Of a stretch of 60,161 nt of DNA, positions 1 to 6,730 are shown piece by piece. The stretch covers positions 1 through 60,161 of the forward strand of contig NZ_RQFG01000022.1 in NCBI RefSeq assembly GCF_004769235.1, in the 5' to 3' direction. Below the pieces are notes generated by a model. It made no database searches. It saw nothing but the letters and a program-made list of their open reading frames with translations, and was not told where the DNA came from. Source of the DNA: Leptospira kanakyensis (GTDB lineage Bacteria > Spirochaetota > Leptospiria > Leptospirales > Leptospiraceae). The translations under genes were made by a program, and so were the position numbers. Positions within the stretch are counted from its first letter, which is position 1, and every line of letters begins with the position of its first letter.

Positions 1-75
1 CCATGATTAAAATTAACGGTCATATCTTCTAAGATTTTTTGCGTTTCTTCGGTTGTGAGTGTTTGCATAAAACAA
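1..75. repeat. Terminal redundancy, left copy
   Basis: These 75 bases are identical to 60087-60161. They hold the 5' end of the thioesterase gene that ends the window on the minus strand; its ATG is at 66-68 in this copy. The simplest reading is a circular molecule of about 60,086 bp written with a short overlap. A genuine direct repeat is less likely because it stops inside a coding region exactly at both window ends. Confidence 0.9.
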
Positions 76-141
76 CCTCCATATGTTACCAGAAGTAACA
101 TTATTTGCTTTTATTTCAATAAAAATGTTGCCATTGGTAAC
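76..141. promoter_or_regulatory. Divergent control region with two TetR-type operators
   Basis: This region separates the thioesterase gene (minus strand, start at 66-68 in this copy) from the tetR gene at 162. It contains two similar inverted repeats: TGTTACcagaaGTAACA at 84-100 and GTTgCCattGGTAAC at 127-141. Reading the minus strand, a strong Shine-Dalgarno GGAGG (76-80) precedes the thioesterase ATG. The pair of GTTAC/GTAAC palindromes is what one expects of a TetR dimer repressing both its own gene and the divergent target. The sites are seen in the sequence; the binding protein is inferred from position. Confidence 0.65.
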
Positions 142-161
142 TTATTTTTAAAATTTATACC

Positions 162-749
162 GTGAAACGCTCCTCTTACCATCACGGGGATTTAAAAAAT
201 TCAATTATTAGGTCTTGTCACAAACTTTTACAGAAAAAAGGAGCCTCGGATTTTTCTTTAAGAGAAGTGGCTACACTTTCGGGAGTTTCTCATGCGGCAG
301 TGTATCGCCATTTTCAGGACAAAGAAGAGGTATTAGAAATTCTTGCCTCCATAGGTTTTGATAGACTCGGGTCTTTACAAAAAAAAGTTCCACAAAATAC
401 AAAGGATCCAGATGGTTATTTTGTCAAACTAGGACTAGTTTATATCCAATTTGCTATTAAAAATCCAAATTATTATCGCCTTATGTTTCAAACAAAACGA
501 ATCAAGGAATCAAATATCTTAAAAAGATCAAAGTTGAAATCATATGCCATTTTAGTCCGAGGATGTAGGTTTTACTTAAAAACAAAAAGAAGAAACGAAA
601 AACATAGGAGTTTTGCTCTTATGGCTTGGTCGCTCGTTCATGGTTATAGCAATTTATGCATCGAAACCGATTTCCCTGATACTGAAAGCAAAGCCCTAAA
701 AAAAACTAAAGCAGAAATGGCTGAAGATATTTTAAGATTTTCGATCTAA
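162..749 (+). CDS. TetR/AcrR family transcriptional regulator
   Basis: A 195-residue repressor-type protein. Residues about 8-58 form the TetR DNA-binding domain, with the helix-turn-helix around SLREVATLSGVSHAAVYRHF. The C-terminal half carries MAWSLVHGYSNL, which resembles the WHG-type ligand domain of many TetR proteins. The start is GTG with no good Shine-Dalgarno, so the transcript may be leaderless or initiated weakly. Across the circle junction the gene diverges from an acyl-CoA thioesterase-like gene, and two GTTAC-type palindromes lie between them. It probably represses itself and the thioesterase in response to a small hydrophobic or acyl ligand, but the ligand is unknown. Confidence 0.88.
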   Translation: MKRSSYHHGDLKNSIIRSCHKLLQKKGASDFSLREVATLSGVSHAAVYRHFQDKEEVLEILASIGFDRLGSLQKKVPQNTKDPDGYFVKLGLVYIQFAIKNPNYYRLMFQTKRIKESNILKRSKLKSYAILVRGCRFYLKTKRRNEKHRSFALMAWSLVHGYSNLCIETDFPDTESKALKKTKAEMAEDILRFSI

Positions 750-766
750 ATTGATCCCATCTATTT

Positions 767-970
767 CTAGAGAGTTACCTCTTCAAACTTTTGCAAAAAC
801 TCTGTTTTGTCCCTAACAAATTTTTTCGGATTTTCTTTCCCATATTCGCAGTAAAAAACCATTTCTTGACCATCGTTTGCATTGGTACAGTTTTTGGCTT
901 CGTCCAGTTTTAAATAAAAATTCCCTGTTTTAATATGTTTGTAAACTTTCAACGTAACCACCTTAATCAA
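767..970 (-). CDS. Small DUF1653-like protein
   Basis: A 67-residue protein with the pattern YKHIKTGNFY near the start, then a hydrophobic strand MVFYCEYG and a terminal KFVRDKTEFLQKF. This order (Y-H-x-x-G-N-x-Y, then M-V-x-Y, then a W/F-V-R and E-F motif) matches the small beta-rich DUF1653 family, though the family's usual W is F here. The function of DUF1653 is not established. It converges on tetR with 17 bases between the stops and is probably transcribed alone. Assignment is from motif spacing by eye. Confidence 0.6.
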   Translation of the reverse strand: MIKVVTLKVYKHIKTGNFYLKLDEAKNCTNANDGQEMVFYCEYGKENPKKFVRDKTEFLQKFEEVTL

Positions 971-1014
971 ACAAAGTTAAGAACTAAAAAACATACTGTA
1001 ATTTGGCTAACTGA

Positions 1015-1632
1015 TTAAGAAACAGAAATTCTTCCTAGAGGGAGCTTCGATTTTGTTTCTAACCATTGTTTCCAAATTAAATTTAAACTTCCATGTAAAG
1101 AATCTGGTGAAGACAAATTTGTAATTTGAAAATAGGTCGACTTTGATAGATTCTTACTACCCCAATTTTTAAACTCATCCCAAGGGCTTTTCTTTTGTAC
1201 TCTTTTTTGTACCTCTATTGTACTACTAAAGGAAGCGTCATTTTTGTCCCAACCTGCATTGGATTTTTGGCGGATGGGGACTTGGGTAATTTCCATGCTT
1301 TTAGTCAATTTCTGCATTGGATTTTTTTCCAAGGATTCGGTATTTGAAGATGCGCTTTTTACAGATGGATTTAAAAAGATCGGTTTTAAAAATCGTCTTC
1401 TCCCATCGAAGCCAGTTTGTTCGAGTAAACCAAGTTTTTTCAGTGAGGAGATGAGTCTAGATACAGTATCATTTTTTAGCCCTAAGACTTCTCCGAAATA
1501 ACGATTGGAGGCAAAACATCCTCCTTTATCGTGTAGGGAGACAATTTCTGCATACAATTTGGTTTGGCTATGAGAAAGGTTTAGGTTCTCAATCCAAACG
1601 GGAATCCAAATTCCTGTTCGATTTGTTTTCAT
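1015..1632 (-). CDS. Winged-helix replication-type protein, copy 1
   Basis: A 205-residue protein from the ATG at 1632, which has AAGGAA at good spacing; a longer GTG start at 1713 has its Shine-Dalgarno touching the start codon and is less likely. Residues about 1-85 are a winged helix: TKLYAEIVSLHDKGGCFASN followed by FGEVLGLKNDTVSRLISSLKK and a basic wing GFDGRRRFLKP. The C-terminal part is Lys/Ser-rich, with a short conserved block KSTYFQITNL. It is a clear paralogue of the gene at 4565-5149, and the two flank parAB in opposite orientation. Helix-turn-helix proteins next to parAB on Leptospira plasmids are commonly taken as replication initiators. The Rep role is inferred from the family and position. 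Confidence 0.7.
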   Translation of the reverse strand: MKTNRTGIWIPVWIENLNLSHSQTKLYAEIVSLHDKGGCFASNRYFGEVLGLKNDTVSRLISSLKKLGLLEQTGFDGRRRFLKPIFLNPSVKSASSNTESLEKNPMQKLTKSMEITQVPIRQKSNAGWDKNDASFSSTIEVQKRVQKKSPWDEFKNWGSKNLSKSTYFQITNLSSPDSLHGSLNLIWKQWLETKSKLPLGRISVS

Positions 1633-1788
1633 TTTAGGTTCCTTCCGCCAAACGAACACATCTCCGGCTACGAGCGTTTGGTGGTTTTTTGCCAATACAC
1701 TTTTAGTGTACACCTTCCCTACTCCATTTATCTCAAGTTTATTCGTATAAAAAATAAACCTTCGGTCATACTAGAGAAAAGAAAAGTT

Positions 1789-1810
1789 GGAAGTTCTTGA
1801 CGAACGTCCC
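1789..1810 (-). ncRNA. Conserved leader hairpin, copy 1
   Basis: Read on the minus strand, GGGACGTTC (1802-1810) pairs with GAACTTCC (1789-1796) across the loop GTCAA. It lies about 90 nt into the roughly 250-nt leader of winged-helix copy 1. The same hairpin recurs in the leader of copy 2 at 4442-4463, and CCGAAGGTTT follows both. Such a leader element could control rep translation or be the target of an antisense RNA. The structure is seen in the sequence; the role is inferred. Confidence 0.5.
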
Positions 1811-2173
1811 TCGGAACTTTTGTAAATTCCGGTTTGAACAATGACGGCATTGTGGTAGAGCCGTGTCCGGTTGTGTGACCCGAACGTTCCCTATATGTAC
1901 AAAAAGGAAAATTCCGTCAAGCTAAAAATGAGACATAATTCTTGGGAGGTCTCATTAGAAACCGAGGTCTGGTTTTTTGTCTTTGGGGGGGGATTTTAGA
2001 GGAAATGGCCCCGGGTCGCTACCACACTTCCCAGGGCTTTTATTGTTCAACCCGGTTAAGGATTTATAAACAAACCTAACTCATACTCCAAAACAGTACA
2101 AGTTTTTTTTCTAAACTTCTCTTAAAAAAAGATCTCCTTTTTTGGTTCTCCGACTGACGAAGCCTAAGATGGA
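1811..2173. other. Non-coding region, candidate origin
   Basis: Most of the gap between winged-helix copy 1 and parB is non-coding. It contains the promoter above, CGAACGTTCCC at 1881-1891 (a near repeat of CGAACGTCCC at 1801-1810), several CCGGTT words, a run of eight G near 1985, and ACCCGGTTAAGG at 2050-2061, which reappears inverted at 4127-4138. An AT-rich stretch with T and A runs follows at about 2105-2140. Short repeats plus AT-rich DNA next to rep and par genes suggest an origin, but no family-specific origin signature is recognised. Confidence 0.35.
1892..1939 (-). promoter_or_regulatory. Promoter of winged-helix copy 1
   Basis: On the minus strand, TTGACG (1915-1920) is followed after exactly 17 nt by CATATA (1892-1897), a sigma70-like promoter. 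Immediately upstream lies ATTATGTCTCATT (1927-1939). The same 13-mer precedes the promoter of winged-helix copy 2, so it is a candidate binding site for a shared regulator, possibly the Rep protein itself. Confidence 0.6.
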
Positions 2174-3052
2174 TTATTTTTTGTACTTACGAATTGTTTC
2201 CTCTAAGATGGCTTTTTCATTTTGTAAGAGTGAGATTTTTTCCTTAATTTTTAAAAGTTTGTTTTTTAGATCTTTTAGTTCTAAGTTGCCTAGTTTTGGT
2301 TTTGTTTGTTTCGGTTTATTTGGTTTTAAGGGACGAACGTATTCACGTAAATCATTCCGTGAGGGGAAGTCTCCTTTTTTTTCGAGTCCTTTGATGAGGT
2401 AGTCGATCGCTTTTTTTCTGTTGGTCACATCTAGGGGAGCAATTTCTGTAAACAAACTTGTTGGTATTTGGAAGATGGGGTGGTTTTTATCGGTATTTAG
2501 ATTTGTAGTGGACTCTTTTAAAATTTCTGCATGTGAGATCTTTGTTTTTACCCACTGAGCGGATTTGTTAATTCGTTTTGCCAGTTGTTCGTTTGTTTCT
2601 TTATGCCTATTTTTTAATTCTTGTAATGAGAGTGCAAGATCTGACTCAGAGAGGTCCTCTCTTTGTAGATTTTCTACTAATTTGATTTCGGGTAGTTTGG
2701 AAATGTCGATTTGTTCTACATTTTTTACAATGGCAAGAATTGTTTTTCGTTTGAGAAGTTTGTGTGCACGAAATCTTCTTTCTCCATTGATGAGCTCATA
2801 CTTCCCTGATTTTTTTCTGACAACGATAGGTTGTAGAAGCCCGTATTGGGAGATTGATTCAGCCAATTCTCTAATTGTGGATTCGTTGAAAGTTTTCCTT
2901 GGGTTATTTTCGGTCAGGACTTGGTCTATAGGAATTTCTGTAGCGTTGTGATTCGATGTGGCCTCTTCTTTTAGGAATGGGTTCAGAGAAGATGTTCGGG
3001 CGCTTGCTCTGGAGAGGATGTCGGCTGGGTTATAGTTTGTTTTTGTTTTCAT
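2174..3052 (-). CDS. parB: ParB partition protein
   Basis: A 292-residue centromere-binding protein. The start is the ATG at 3052, just after parA; a longer frame reaches into parA but its extra N-terminus is unlike ParB. The ParB nuclease-fold domain spans residues about 35-135, with the signature GERRFRAHKLL and ENLQREDLSESD. The helix-turn-helix follows as EQLAKRINKSAQWVKTKI. The C-terminal 60 residues are charged and coiled-coil-like (LKDLKNKLLKIKEKISLLQ), fitting dimerisation. ParB binds parS and stimulates ParA to segregate replicon copies. It is co-transcribed with parA, 26 nt downstream, and that gap holds a perfect 16-bp palindrome. Confidence 0.93.
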   Translation of the reverse strand: MKTKTNYNPADILSRASARTSSLNPFLKEEATSNHNATEIPIDQVLTENNPRKTFNESTIRELAESISQYGLLQPIVVRKKSGKYELINGERRFRAHKLLKRKTILAIVKNVEQIDISKLPEIKLVENLQREDLSESDLALSLQELKNRHKETNEQLAKRINKSAQWVKTKISHAEILKESTTNLNTDKNHPIFQIPTSLFTEIAPLDVTNRKKAIDYLIKGLEKKGDFPSRNDLREYVRPLKPNKPKQTKPKLGNLELKDLKNKLLKIKEKISLLQNEKAILEETIRKYKK

Positions 3053-3062
3053 AAAGTTTTTA

Positions 3063-3078
3063 GGTACGCCGGCGTACC
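3063..3078. promoter_or_regulatory. Candidate parS or par operator, site 1
   Basis: GGTACGCCGGCGTACC is a perfect 16-bp palindrome placed exactly between the parA stop and the parB start. A copy with two changes lies upstream of parA at 3879-3894, and both are followed by TTAT. Repetition at the two ends of parA argues for a DNA-binding site of ParB or ParA rather than a chance mRNA hairpin. Confidence 0.65.
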
Positions 3079-3810
3079 TTATTTTAATTTCTCCGCTAAA
3101 ATTTCGAAAGCTTTCCAAGGAGCACTTCCTTCTTGTAGAGGTTTGCCAGTCTCTGTACGGTCCCGAATACTTTCGTTTTTTGGGATTGGTTCTAAAATTT
3201 TTAGCGATTTTATGGTATTTAGTTTTTCCAAAAGATCCATTTGTTTTTGCGAAGTTCCCCATTGTGAGGGGAGGATCATTACGGATTTTTTCTTTGATTG
3301 TTCATCAAACCTTTCAGCCTCATCTACTTTTTTTAGAACTTGGGCCACCGTCCGAACTGCCCATTTTGATGGAGTGACAGGAACGAGAATTACTGAGGCG
3401 GGTAGATAAGATGCGATATTTTCAGAGGAACCTGAGCCGGGTGTGTCAATAATTACGTAATCATATTTCGCTTTGAGTAAAATGTTTTTTAAGCGAGGAA
3501 TCATGGAAAAATCTTTGGATGCTAAATAACTTAAATCAGAAAGTTCGATGATGGATGGTAATACGTCGATGTTGTTAGAAGGTTTTACTGACTCCGCGAG
3601 AGTTGTTTCTGCGTTTAAGACAGAAAGAGTGTTTCCGGAATCAAAAAATTCGACTGGTTCTTCGGGGAAAAAAAAGTCAGAAAGGTCTGCTTGGGGATCC
3701 ATGTCTATGGCTAAAGTAGATCCTTTTTTTGACAGAGCTAAAGCCAAGTGAATGGCTGTTGTGGATTTGGAAGTTCCGCCTTTGATATTGGCAACAGTAA
3801 TGATCTTCAT
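3079..3810 (-). CDS. parA: ParA partition ATPase
   Basis: A 243-residue ATPase taken from the ATG at 3810, which gives the usual beginning MKIITVANIKGGTSKSTTA with the deviant Walker A KGGTSKST. Walker A' is DMDPQADLSDFF and Walker B is YDYVIIDTPGSGS. It lacks a long N-terminal DNA-binding domain, so it resembles the short ParA/Soj type. It drives segregation together with ParB encoded 26 nt downstream. A Shine-Dalgarno is not obvious. The palindrome at 3879-3894, about 70 nt upstream, is a candidate site for autoregulation. Confidence 0.94.
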   Translation of the reverse strand: MKIITVANIKGGTSKSTTAIHLALALSKKGSTLAIDMDPQADLSDFFFPEEPVEFFDSGNTLSVLNAETTLAESVKPSNNIDVLPSIIELSDLSYLASKDFSMIPRLKNILLKAKYDYVIIDTPGSGSSENIASYLPASVILVPVTPSKWAVRTVAQVLKKVDEAERFDEQSKKKSVMILPSQWGTSQKQMDLLEKLNTIKSLKILEPIPKNESIRDRTETGKPLQEGSAPWKAFEILAEKLK

Positions 3811-3878
3811 TGCAAAATGAGTTTGTTTTTCGCTATTATAGGTGCAATGAAAATTCAAAAATTTGGATGTTTTTTGAA

Positions 3879-3894
3879 AGTACGCTGGCGTACC
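3879..3894. promoter_or_regulatory. Candidate parS or par operator, site 2
   Basis: AGTACGCTGGCGTACC differs from the palindrome at 3063-3078 at two positions and shares the TTAT that follows. It lies upstream of parA, where an autoregulatory operator or parS would be expected. No third copy was noticed by eye in the window. Confidence 0.6.
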
Positions 3895-3951
3895 TTATGA
3901 AAGAGTTACTTTTTTGGTTTTATGGATTTGGTTTGGAAAAAATCCAGCGCA

Positions 3952-4026
3952 AAGGATCGAAGCGGAAATCCTTTCGTCGTGGCGAAAGATTGCAGCGAAG
4001 AGCCTGGTCGTTTTTCTATAAGATTT
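3952..4026 (+). repeat. Dispersed hairpin repeat, copy A
   Basis: The core AGCGGAAATCCTTTCG followed by GCGAAAGATTGCAGCG forms a CTTTCG/CGAAAG hairpin. It matches copies at 24430-24515 (inverted) and 37673-37740. Copies A and B also share the flanks GATCG before AGCGG and TCGTTT after the core. It lies in non-coding DNA between parA and winged-helix copy 2; small open frames across it are not credible genes. Confidence 0.7.
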
Positions 4027-4296
4027 TTGTTTGAGAAGGGATTCGATGCGCCCTTATTTTTTATTTATATGGTAATAGAAAAAATTCTTGTACTATTTTC
4101 GGGATTGGTATAGATTGTTTGTAACCCCTTAACCGGGTGATGTAAACTCTCTGGATTGTGTGGAAGCAGTTCAGAGAGACTTTCCTCCACTTCGTTCGAA
4201 TCCTACTCACTCCCCTACTGAACAATCTTAACTTTTAAGTTCATAACCTATTCCATTGTAATTGAGCTGATTGCGGTGGACGTTTTTATGGTTGGG
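4027..4296. other. Non-coding stretch upstream of winged-helix copy 2
   Basis: There is no credible gene here. The stretch carries CCTTAACCGGGT at 4127-4138, the inverse of 2050-2061. It is otherwise AT-rich with a pyrimidine-rich patch at about 4180-4215. Together with 1811-2173 it brackets parAB and may contribute to origin or incompatibility functions. Confidence 0.35.
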
Positions 4297-4343
4297 ATTA
4301 TGTCTCATTAGGACTTGACAAAAAATAGAATCTAGGGTTTATA
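4297..4343 (+). promoter_or_regulatory. Promoter of winged-helix copy 2
   Basis: TTGACA (4315-4320), 17 nt, then TTTATA (4338-4343) is a near-ideal sigma70 promoter. The 13-mer ATTATGTCTCATT (4297-4309) stands just upstream, exactly as at winged-helix copy 1. Transcription from here would give a leader of about 215 nt before the ATG at 4565. Confidence 0.68.
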
Positions 4344-4417
4344 GAGTCTGGGTAGGGGAGGTGTTCCTATACCCAAAAGCGGACTTCCACAATTTATTCC
4401 GCTTACATACATCACCT

Positions 4418-4463
4418 GGAATTCAAAAGAATTCCAACCAAGGGACGTTCGAAAGAACTTCCC
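4418..4463 (+). ncRNA. Leader hairpins of winged-helix copy 2
   Basis: Two hairpins follow each other. GGAATTC/GAATTCC with an AAAA loop lies at 4418-4435. GGGACGTTC/GAACTTCCC with a GAAA tetraloop and one mismatch lies at 4442-4463. The second is the counterpart of the hairpin at 1789-1810, and CCGAAGGTTT follows both. The element is probably cis-acting RNA in the rep leader. Confidence 0.5.
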
Positions 4464-4564
4464 AAATTTTATAGTAACGACACCGAAGGTTTCTCTTCAT
4501 GTTGTTACAAATCCAAGAAAGAACTTCTTGGGAACCGGAGGTTTGTGTTGGGCCAAGGGGATTT

Positions 4565-5149
4565 ATGAAAGAACTAAAAAGAACTGGTGTTTGGGTTGCT
4601 CAATGGATGGATGATTTGGGGCTCAGTGCCAACCAAACAAAGTTGTATGCAGAGATTGTTTCTTTGGATGCTAAGGGAGGATGTTTTGCTTCGAACGAAT
4701 ATTTTGGACGGGTTTTACGTTTAAGGCCAGATACTGTCTCTAGGCTTGTATCTCAATTAAAGAAAAAGGGCCTATTGAAACAAACCGGGTTTGATGGAAG
4801 GAAACGTTTTTTAAAACCTCTGGTACCAAATTTGAAGGAAGAGTCTGAGTTGGATGGAGATCCGAAACGAAGTTTATTTTTGGGAACGAGAAAGGAGATC
4901 TCTCTTGGGTTTGGATCCAAGTCTGGGTTGGAGGTGGATCCGAAGCCTTCTTCTAAATACCAAATACATTCTAGTATACATAAAAAAACTCCTTCTAGTG
5001 AAGGAGATGATTGGAAAGAGTTTTTGGTTTGGGGTGAAAAACGTTTCTCCAAGTCTACGAGGGTTTTTCTTTCTGGGCTTTGTGGTCCGGAATCCTTAAC
5101 TGGGCCTCAACTCTCTTATTGGGAGAGGTTTAAAGCGAACCCAGGTTAA
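4565..5149 (+). CDS. Winged-helix replication-type protein, copy 2
   Basis: A 194-residue paralogue of the gene at 1015-1632. The ATG at 4565 has AAGGGGA in front and aligns with the start of copy 1, so the longer frame from 4499 is rejected. The first 85 residues are strongly conserved between the copies: LYAEIVSL, KGGCFASN.YFG, the recognition helix PDTVSRLVSQLKKKGL and GFDGRKRFLKP. The middle is a low-similarity Ser/Pro/Lys-rich linker, and the C-terminus again has KRFSKSTRVFLSGL. It probably binds DNA as a Rep or copy-number regulator. Two diverged copies may act on each other's leader or origin, or one may be a backup initiator. Confidence 0.7.
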   Translation: MKELKRTGVWVAQWMDDLGLSANQTKLYAEIVSLDAKGGCFASNEYFGRVLRLRPDTVSRLVSQLKKKGLLKQTGFDGRKRFLKPLVPNLKEESELDGDPKRSLFLGTRKEISLGFGSKSGLEVDPKPSSKYQIHSSIHKKTPSSEGDDWKEFLVWGEKRFSKSTRVFLSGLCGPESLTGPQLSYWERFKANPG

Positions 5150-5204
5150 GGAAGGTGTGGAGAATTCTGTCGAAAGAGAGATCAAATAGGTTTGTTTTAT
5201 CCCT

Positions 5205-5651
5205 TCATTTAATCTGTGTTATGTCCTGGCGAAATTGTTTTCTCCCGCCTGGGTATTCGATAGCGTAAAGGCATTGGCAGGTTTCCCAAGCGGGGCTACT
5301 GAAAAACATACCACTTTCTTCCGATTGGCAAGAATCTTGTTTGGGTTTGATTTTGTGAGTTGCAATGAGTCTTCCTAAGTCTTTGATTTCCACTTCATCG
5401 AGTTGGATGGACTCTTGTTCTAATAAAATTGTGGTTAGTTTGGGAGAGGTGGAGAGAAGGTTTGTGGCATTGACACAAGTTGTCCGTCTCATGGCCAAAC
5501 TGCCTGACTCTATGGCTTGGTTGCTTGCTTTCGCAGAAACGGCAGCATAAAATACCTCGTTTCCATTCACTGTTTTCCATTCTGATTTCCAAGGCATATA
5601 ACTTTGGCAGGTGATAAGGGTTAGGAGTGTCGAGAAATATAAATATTTCAT
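5205..5651 (-). CDS. Putative lipoprotein
   Basis: A 148-residue protein with a short signal peptide, MKYLYFSTLLTLITC, ending in a spirochaete-style lipobox with Cys at residue 15. The mature part begins QSYMPWKSEW and contains SAKASNQAIESGSLAMRRTTC, an Ala/Ser helix seen in LPP20-like lipoproteins, plus four further Cys residues towards the C-terminus. The function is unknown. It is divergent from the hydrolase at 5765. Confidence 0.7.
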   Translation of the reverse strand: MKYLYFSTLLTLITCQSYMPWKSEWKTVNGNEVFYAAVSAKASNQAIESGSLAMRRTTCVNATNLLSTSPKLTTILLEQESIQLDEVEIKDLGRLIATHKIKPKQDSCQSEESGMFFSSPAWETCQCLYAIEYPGGRKQFRQDITQIK

Positions 5652-5764
5652 ACCAGAATTTTGACTGGAACAAAAACTTTGTCAACGGAAACCTGATCCC
5701 TTTTCTGGTTCTCTGATAATTTATTGAAACTATTCCCAATGGATGGAAATTGGGAGGAACTGCT

Positions 5765-6730
5765 ATGAGCCTTTTTAAGCCAATCCCCATTCTATCTGGT
5801 GCCATGGTTCAATCCTTTATGGCTTCTTTTAAATCAAAATCAGATAAACATTACGGTCGTTCCATCGCAGGGGAATGGAGATCGGTCAAAGCAAAAGATG
5901 GAACAACATTACTAGCACGTTTACATGATATCCCAAATCCTAGAGGCCTTGTGATTTTGGTGCATGGGTGGGAAGGAAGCATTCATTCCAGTTATATTGT
6001 AAGGACTTCACGGTATTTTTTACAGAAAGGGTATTCGGTTTATCGGTTAAATTTGCGAGATCACGGGGACACTCACCATCTAAATGAAGGAATCTTTAAC
6101 GGCAGTTTGTTATTGGAAACTTATGAAGCAGTGAGAGAACTTGTGAAACTTTCTGGTTCTAAGAAACCTGTGTATTTAGCCGGGTTTTCGTTAGGTGGGA
6201 ATTTTGTTCTCCGGATGGCGGGAAGGCATTCCTTATCGAAAGCCGCCGATCAAATCCCTGGTTTAAAACATTGTTTCGCTTTTAGCCCTGCACTTGATCC
6301 CAAAAGGGCAACCATCAAAATGGATGAACATCCTTTTTTAAGAAAATATTTTTTGAATTCTTGGAAAACCTCTCTAGTTAAAAAAGCAAATTTGTTTCCA
6401 CACCTATATTCCTTTCATGATTTGGACAATTACCAATCAGTGATGCACTTAACAGAAAAAATGGTAAAAGAGTTTTCTCATTTCTCTTCTGTGGATGAAT
6501 ATTTTGATTCTTATACTTTGAATGATTTGTTTTTTAAATCGATTCGTATTCCAACAACCATACTAACGTCTATGGATGATCCTGTGATTCCATGGAAAGA
6601 ATTCGCAGAAATCCCGGCTTCTTCTTATTTAGAAGTTGTGATTGAGTCTAGAGGTGGGCACTGCGGATTTATTGAAGACCTTAGTCGTTCTTCTTATTAT
6701 TGGAGATTGATGGAAAAAAAGATGGGTTGA
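5765..6730 (+). CDS. Alpha/beta hydrolase, YheT-like
   Basis: A 321-residue hydrolase from the ATG at 5765, preceded by GGGAGGAA; a TTG start five codons earlier would overlap that Shine-Dalgarno. The oxyanion motif is VHGWEGSIHSSYI. The nucleophile is Ser near residue 141 in AGFSLGGN, the acid is probably in TSMDDPVIPW and the His is in RGGHCGF. LRDHGDTHHLNEGIFNG resembles the YheT/EMB8 branch of esterases. The substrate is unknown, probably a carboxyl ester. Its 3' end overlaps that of opgH by 50 bp on the other strand. Confidence 0.82.
   Translation: MSLFKPIPILSGAMVQSFMASFKSKSDKHYGRSIAGEWRSVKAKDGTTLLARLHDIPNPRGLVILVHGWEGSIHSSYIVRTSRYFLQKGYSVYRLNLRDHGDTHHLNEGIFNGSLLLETYEAVRELVKLSGSKKPVYLAGFSLGGNFVLRMAGRHSLSKAADQIPGLKHCFAFSPALDPKRATIKMDEHPFLRKYFLNSWKTSLVKKANLFPHLYSFHDLDNYQSVMHLTEKMVKEFSHFSSVDEYFDSYTLNDLFFKSIRIPTTILTSMDDPVIPWKEFAEIPASSYLEVVIESRGGHCGFIEDLSRSSYYWRLMEKKMG

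Noticed and set aside
2174..3262. ParB read as a 362-residue protein starting inside parA
   Set aside because: The first 70 residues overlap parA in another frame and are unlike ParB; the ATG at 3052 gives the usual length and follows parA directly.
3898..4034. Small open frame between parA and winged-helix copy 2
   Set aside because: It runs through the dispersed hairpin repeat and has no homology-like composition; treated as non-coding.
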